From Micromonospora sp. WMMD1102 (GTDB lineage: Bacteria; Actinomycetota; Actinomycetes; Mycobacteriales; Micromonosporaceae), in NCBI RefSeq assembly GCF_029626265.1, contig NZ_JARUBN010000001.1, forward strand, positions 682,001 through 746,000: a stretch of 64,000 nucleotides of DNA, written 5' to 3'. A program made the position numbers and the translations under genes. Positions 60,085-64,000 of the stretch are shown here, in pieces; positions within the stretch are counted from its first letter, which is position 1; each line of letters starts with the position of its first letter. The notes beneath the pieces are model-generated. The model was given only the letters and a program-made list of their open reading frames with translations. It ran no database searches and had not been told where the DNA came from.

Positions 60085-62025
60085 TCAGACGCCCTCTCGT
60101 CCGGAGGCAGCTTCGTCCACCGCGATGGTGTCGCCGAGCGGGTGAGGGCAGGCTGATCGGTGCGCCGAACCCAGCGTCAGCAGCGCCGGCTGCCCGTGGC
60201 CGCACTCGGTGACGGCGATCGGGCAGCGGGGGGCGAACGCGCACCCGTCGGTGTCGTCCGGGCCGCCGCCGGAGTGTCCGGGCATCGTGCGGAACCGGGT
60301 GCCGGGCGGCGCGTCGGGGCGCGGTACCGCGTCGAGCAGGCCCTTGGTGTAGGGGTGCGCCGGATTGTTGACGACGGTGCTCAATGGCCCGGATTCCACG
60401 ATCCGGCCGGCGTACATGACGGCGACCGTGTCGGCGAGCCGGGTGACGACGGCGAGGTCGTGACTGACGATGATCATGGACATGTGCAGTTCGGTACGGA
60501 GTCGGGCGAGTAGGTCGAGCAGTTGCGCCTGCACGGTGACGTCGAGGGCGGAGGTCGGTTCGTCCGCGACGAGCAGTTCCGGCTCGCCGGCTAGGGCGAC
60601 GGCGAGCTGTGCGCGTTGCCGCATCCCGCCGGAGAGTTGGTGAGGAAACTGACCGGCGATCCCGGCGGGGTCGGGCAGCCCGGCCAGCCGCAGCAGCTCC
60701 TGCGTGACGCGGCGGGTGGCAGCGCGACGGCCGCCGCGCCCGGCGTTGCGGACGGCCTCCTCGACGTGCGCGCCGATCGTCCGTAACGGGTTGAGCGCGG
60801 CGAGACTGTCCTGGAAGACCACCCCCACGCGGCGTCCGTTGATGTGGCGCCGTTCCTTCTGTGCGAGTCCGACGAGTTGACGGGCGTGGGTCCCGGCCGG
60901 TGCCAGGGTCGCCGAGCCGGTGACAACCGCGCTGGGGTCGAGCAGGCCGAGGGGCGCCAACGCGGAGGTGGTCTTGCCGCTGCCGGTCTCGCCGACGATA
61001 GCCAGGACGTGTCCCCGAGGCAGCTCGTAGGAGACGTCGGCGACGACCCGGCGGCGGCCGTCGCTGTGCGGGTAGCTGACGGACAGGTCCCGTACCCGGA
61101 GCAGCGGGCCGGCCTCGTCGGGCGCCGTCGCCGACGGCTCGCCGGGCGAGCGCCGGGCTGTCGCACGGCGTAGCCGGGTCGGGAGTACCCAGCGGAGGAT
61201 CGAGGGTCGTTCGTCGCCGGCGGCGAGGCGTTCGCCGAGGAGGTTGCTGGCGAAGACGACGGCGGTGATCGCGATTCCGGGTGGGTAGGCGAGCCACCAG
61301 GCGGAGGCGAGGTGGGGGCGGCCTTCGATGAGCATCTGGCCCCATTCGGCGTGTGGTGGGGGGATGCCGAGGCCGAGGAAGCTGAGGGTGGCGATGCCGA
61401 GGACGATGGCGCCGACGTCGGTGCTGGCGTAGACCAGGCATGGTGCGACGGCTGGTGGGAGCAGGTGCCGGCCGATGATGCGGGTGGGTCCGGCGCCGAG
61501 CAGTCGCAGGGCGTCGAGGTGTGGGCTGTCGCGCAGGCTGGCGACGCGGGCGCGGGCGATGCGGGCGTACGGGGCCCAGGCCCACAGCGACATCGCGATG
61601 ATGAGGTTGTCGATTCCGGGGCCGCGTACGCCGATGACGGCGAGGGCGACGAGCATGCCGGGGAGGGAGACGGCCAGGTCGACGATCCGGGAGATGATCC
61701 GGTCGACCGTACCGCCGAGGTAGCCGGCGACGGTGCCGGTGAGGACGCCGACGGTCAGCGAGATCGTCAGGACCGCTGCGGTGACGGTGAGGGAGATCCG
61801 GGCGCCGTGCAGGAGTCGGCTGAGTTGGTCGCGGCCGAGTTGGTCGGTGCCGAGCGGGTGCTCGGCCGACGGTGGCAGCAGGCTGGCCGCCAGGTCGGTG
61901 GCGGTCGGGTCGGCCGGGGAGAGTACCGGCGCCAGCAGCCCCGCGACGGTGAACGCGAGCAGCGGCAGCGCGACCAGCGTGGTCCGCACAGTCGCTGTTG
62001 GGATGCGCCGGTGGCGGGTGCTCAT
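60085..62025 (-). CDS. Permease-ATPase fusion (NikC/DppC fused to NikD/DppD)
   Basis: 646 residues from ATG 62025, overlapping the NikB-like gene by ATGA. The N-terminal 290 residues are a NikC/DppC permease ([23 protein letters not shown]-type loop [20 protein letters not shown]). After a linker the C-terminal 330 residues are the ATPase: [20 protein letters not shown], signature [40 protein letters not shown], and the oligopeptide-family C-terminal Cys cluster ([14 protein letters not shown]...CPHP). The fusion is common in actinomycete metal/peptide importers. Confidence 0.9.
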   Translation of the reverse strand: MSTRHRRIPTATVRTTLVALPLLAFTVAGLLAPVLSPADPTATDLAASLLPPSAEHPLGTDQLGRDQLSRLLHGARISLTVTAAVLTISLTVGVLTGTVAGYLGGTVDRIISRIVDLAVSLPGMLVALAVIGVRGPGIDNLIIAMSLWAWAPYARIARARVASLRDSPHLDALRLLGAGPTRIIGRHLLPPAVAPCLVYASTDVGAIVLGIATLSFLGLGIPPPHAEWGQMLIEGRPHLASAWWLAYPPGIAITAVVFASNLLGERLAAGDERPSILRWVLPTRLRRATARRSPGEPSATAPDEAGPLLRVRDLSVSYPHSDGRRRVVADVSYELPRGHVLAIVGETGSGKTTSALAPLGLLDPSAVVTGSATLAPAGTHARQLVGLAQKERRHINGRRVGVVFQDSLAALNPLRTIGAHVEEAVRNAGRGGRRAATRRVTQELLRLAGLPDPAGIAGQFPHQLSGGMRQRAQLAVALAGEPELLVADEPTSALDVTVQAQLLDLLARLRTELHMSMIIVSHDLAVVTRLADTVAVMYAGRIVESGPLSTVVNNPAHPYTKGLLDAVPRPDAPPGTRFRTMPGHSGGGPDDTDGCAFAPRCPIAVTECGHGQPALLTLGSAHRSACPHPLGDTIAVDEAASGREGV

Positions 62026-63038
62026 GCCGTCTCCGCCCCACGGCGCGCGGAGGTGTCTCCGGTACCGGTGCGGCCCGGCCGGGCCCACGGCAGCCGGGGC
62101 GGGCAGCGCTGGCTGTCGGTGCCCCGGCGGACTCGGGGGTCGATGATGATCTGCGCCACGTCGGCGAGCCGGTTGGCCAGGATGAACCCGCCGCCCAGGA
62201 TGAGGGTGCTGGCCTGTAGTGCCGGTATGTCGCGGCCGGCGGCGGCCTTGACGAAGTAGGCGCCGAGGCCGGGCCAGCCGAAGATCTGCTCCACCACGAC
62301 GGTGCCGACCAGCAGGGTGCCGACGGTGAACCCGGCGACGGACAGGATCGGTCCGGCGGCGTTCGGCAGGCCGTCGCGGAGCACGATCGACGCCGGTCGG
62401 CTGCCGCGGGCCAGCGCGGCGAGCACGTACGGCTGGTCGAGGGCCTCGCGTAGCGTCACGGCCACCACCCGGCTCAGCACTCCGGCGGCCGGCAGGCCGA
62501 GCACCGCCAACGGCATCACCCAGGTCGCCGGACCCGCCATTCCGGACGTCGGCACCAGACTCATCCGCAGGGCCAGCACCAGTACGAGGAGATAGCTGAG
62601 CCAGAACGCCGGCACCGAGGTGGCCAGCAGTGCTCCGGTGCGCAGCGCTCCACGCAGCAGGCCACGCTCCAACACCGCCCCGGCGACCCCGACGAGCACA
62701 CCGACGATCAGCGCTACCACGGCGGAGCCGGCGACCAGCCACAGCGTGACACCCATCCGGTCCGCGATCTCCGGGCCGATCGGTGTGTTCGTCCGCAGCG
62801 ACAGTCCGAAGTCGCCCGTCGCGGCGTCGGCGAGCCAGCGCAGATACCGCAGCAGGGCGGGGGCGTCCAGGCCGAGTTCGGTGCGGACGGCGTCGACCTG
62901 TTCGGGGGTGGCGGGACGGCCGGCCCGGGTCGCCGCCAGCATCGCCGCCGGGTCACCGCGCGCGAGCAGTACGAGCGCGAAGGTGCCGGCGGACACCGCG
63001 ACGAGCACACCGGCGGTGTCGACGAGCCACCGCGCCAC
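62022..63038 (-). CDS. Peptide/nickel-type ABC permease (NikB/DppB-like)
   Basis: 338 residues from GTG 63038, four bases after GGAGG; GTG 63077, overlapping the binding-protein stop as GTGA, is an alternative. Typical DppB features: LARGDPAAMLAATRAGRPAT with LGLDAPALLRYLRWLADAAT, GDFGLSLRTNTPIGPEI, and the EAA loop YVLAALARGSRPASIVLRDG, ending in VVVEQIFGWPGLGAYFVKAA. The C-terminal 35 residues are a basic extension. It pairs with the fusion permease to form the channel. Confidence 0.88.
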   Translation of the reverse strand: MARWLVDTAGVLVAVSAGTFALVLLARGDPAAMLAATRAGRPATPEQVDAVRTELGLDAPALLRYLRWLADAATGDFGLSLRTNTPIGPEIADRMGVTLWLVAGSAVVALIVGVLVGVAGAVLERGLLRGALRTGALLATSVPAFWLSYLLVLVLALRMSLVPTSGMAGPATWVMPLAVLGLPAAGVLSRVVAVTLREALDQPYVLAALARGSRPASIVLRDGLPNAAGPILSVAGFTVGTLLVGTVVVEQIFGWPGLGAYFVKAAAGRDIPALQASTLILGGGFILANRLADVAQIIIDPRVRRGTDSQRCPPRLPWARPGRTGTGDTSARRGAETA

Positions 63039-63073
63039 GTACCCTCCGGCGGAGCGCAGCCGTTGCGGCGCCC

Positions 63074-64000
63074 TCACCCGACGGTGACCCCGGTCAGTTC
63101 GAGATCGACGTCGCTCGGCGGGACCGCGAAGCCGTCCACCCCGGCGCGCACCGCCCACATCCGGGGCCGGTAGACCAACGGCACGAACCCGGCGTCGGCG
63201 GCGACGGCGTCGTACAGGCTTCGGTAGGCCGCTGCCCGGGCGCCAGGATCACCGGCGAACAGCGCCTTGTCGACCAGACCCTCGATGGCGGGCGTCGTCC
63301 ACAGCGGCGCCCGCGCCTCGTCGGTGAACAGGGACACGATCGAGCTGGACGGGTCGTACGGCGCGCCGAGGGTTTCGAAGAACGTGATGTCGTACCGGCC
63401 CTCGGCCCGCTCGTCGTAGTAGACGGCGGCGTCGACCGGGACGATCTCGACCGCGATCCCCACCTCCTTCAAAGCGGCGGCGATCGCCGCGGCCATGGTG
63501 CGCGGGTCGAGTTGTCCCTCGGCCGGGGTCGCGGGAACGAGGAGCCGCAGCGAGAGCCGCTTACCGGCCTTGACCCGGCCCTCGCCGTCGCGGACGTAAC
63601 CGGCCGCGTCGAGCACGCTGCCGGCGGCGCCCTTGTCGAAGCCGACCGGCAGGTCGTTGCCGGAGTCCGGCACGCCGGGCGGGAACACCCGCCGAGCGGG
63701 CTCGGCGTAGTCCAGGAACAGTGCCTTGGCCATCGAGGCGGTGTCGATCGCCTTGCCGACGGCCTGGCGTACCGCCTTGTCGCCGGCCGGACCGTCGGGA
63801 TTGAACCCGAGCATGATGGAGACGTCCGGGGCGCCGGTGAGGAGTTCGACGTCGTCGCGGCCGTCGAGGGACTTCGCCTCCACCGGGGTGATCGGGGCCA
63901 GGTAGGGGCCGCCGATCAGGTCGATCTCGTTGTTGGCGAGTGCGTCGACCCGGGCCTGCGAGTCCGGGATGACCTTGAACTCGAGGCGTTCCAGGCGCGG
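63074..64000 (-). CDS. Nickel/peptide-type solute-binding protein, 5' end outside window
   Basis: The C-terminal 308 residues of an SBP_bac_5 protein; the frame is open at the window end, so signal and N-terminal lobe are not visible. Landmarks include DALANNEIDLIGGPYLAPIT, LGFNPDGPAGDKAVRQAVGK and YDITFFETLGAPYDPSS. The last resembles the W/L-G-A-P-Y-D-P loop of nickel-binding NikA proteins, so nickel or a metallophore complex is a better guess than peptides. It heads the operon binding protein, NikB-like, permease-ATPase fusion, NikE-like. Confidence 0.82.
   Translation of the reverse strand, partial: PRLERLEFKVIPDSQARVDALANNEIDLIGGPYLAPITPVEAKSLDGRDDVELLTGAPDVSIMLGFNPDGPAGDKAVRQAVGKAIDTASMAKALFLDYAEPARRVFPPGVPDSGNDLPVGFDKGAAGSVLDAAGYVRDGEGRVKAGKRLSLRLLVPATPAEGQLDPRTMAAAIAAALKEVGIAVEIVPVDAAVYYDERAEGRYDITFFETLGAPYDPSSSIVSLFTDEARAPLWTTPAIEGLVDKALFAGDPGARAAAYRSLYDAVAADAGFVPLVYRPRMWAVRAGVDGFAVPPSDVDLELTGVTVG

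Noticed and set aside
59096..62041. A 981-codon minus-strand frame
   Set aside because: Out-of-frame reading of the ABC ATPase and fusion genes; product is Arg/Pro-rich without domains.
1..64000. CRISPR array, retron, rRNA or replication origin
   Set aside because: No regularly spaced repeats, reverse transcriptase, rRNA sequence or DnaA-box cluster was found on reading through the window.

Overview
The window is very GC-rich DNA with strong G/C third-position bias, frequent GTG and TTG starts, dense ATGA-type gene overlaps and families typical of filamentous actinomycetes: XRE regulators with DUF5753 or TPR domains, DUF397, conservon-like kinase and roadblock proteins, CU044_5270 and DUF5134. 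The best guess is a member of the Micromonosporaceae or a related actinomycete. No rRNA, complete tRNA or CRISPR array was seen.

Layout. (1) 0-2 kb: a DUF6875 protein and a TfdA-type dioxygenase, the latter behind an unusual triple direct-repeat element. (2) 2-12.9 kb: patchy accessory DNA with relics (phosphotransferase, IS701, IS110, arsC), a membrane trypsin-like protease paired with a Trypco2 protein, a frameshifted lipoprotein, an unknown helical protein and two PD-(D/E)XK nuclease-like genes. (3) 13.2-17.2 kb: a Gabija-type pair (OLD/TOPRIM ATPase-nuclease plus UvrD-like helicase). (4) 17.6-25.3 kb: a LuxR-type pseudo-receiver regulator, a membrane STAND ATPase with TPRs, a PPOX-family protein and several orphans. 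(5) 25.9-31.3 kb: a four-gene operon alternating two paralogous XRE-TPR regulators with a creatininase-fold hydrolase and a RibD-like protein, then an XRE-DUF5753/DUF397 pair. (6) 31.4-42.5 kb: a second copy of the triple-repeat element upstream of a long, translationally coupled gene set: NIT-domain kinase-like protein, roadblock protein, solute-binding lipoprotein, methyltransferase, LivH, LivM, a LivG-LivF fusion and four small or regulatory proteins. (7) 42.6-48.3 kb: secreted S1 protease, CU044_5270-type lipoprotein, a second methyltransferase set, an EEP phosphatase/nuclease preceded by a 32-residue coupled ORF, and a P-loop kinase. (8) 48.3-55.9 kb: a Schlafen/AlbA_2 protein, an ISL3 insertion sequence with matching inverted ends, and an ABC three-component defence-type operon (DUF4297 nuclease, middle component, zinc-hook ABC ATPase). 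(9) 56.2 kb: the 3' half of tRNA-Ala(GGC) with its terminator, best read as the right attachment scar of an integrated element lying to the left. (10) 57-64 kb: probable core or metal-related genes: a PepSY-TM protein, DUF5134, and a nickel/peptide-type ABC importer with a permease-ATPase fusion.

The conflict-type systems (trypsin/Trypco2, restriction-like nucleases, Gabija, STAND ATPase, AlbA_2, ABC-3C) all lie left of the tRNA scar, interspersed with transposon debris, as expected of a defence-rich genomic island. The least explained part is the 31.4-42.5 kb operon. It joins a kinase-like sensor that appears to lack its phospho-acceptor His, a roadblock protein and a complete branched-chain-type importer, and it shares its upstream element with the distant dioxygenase gene.
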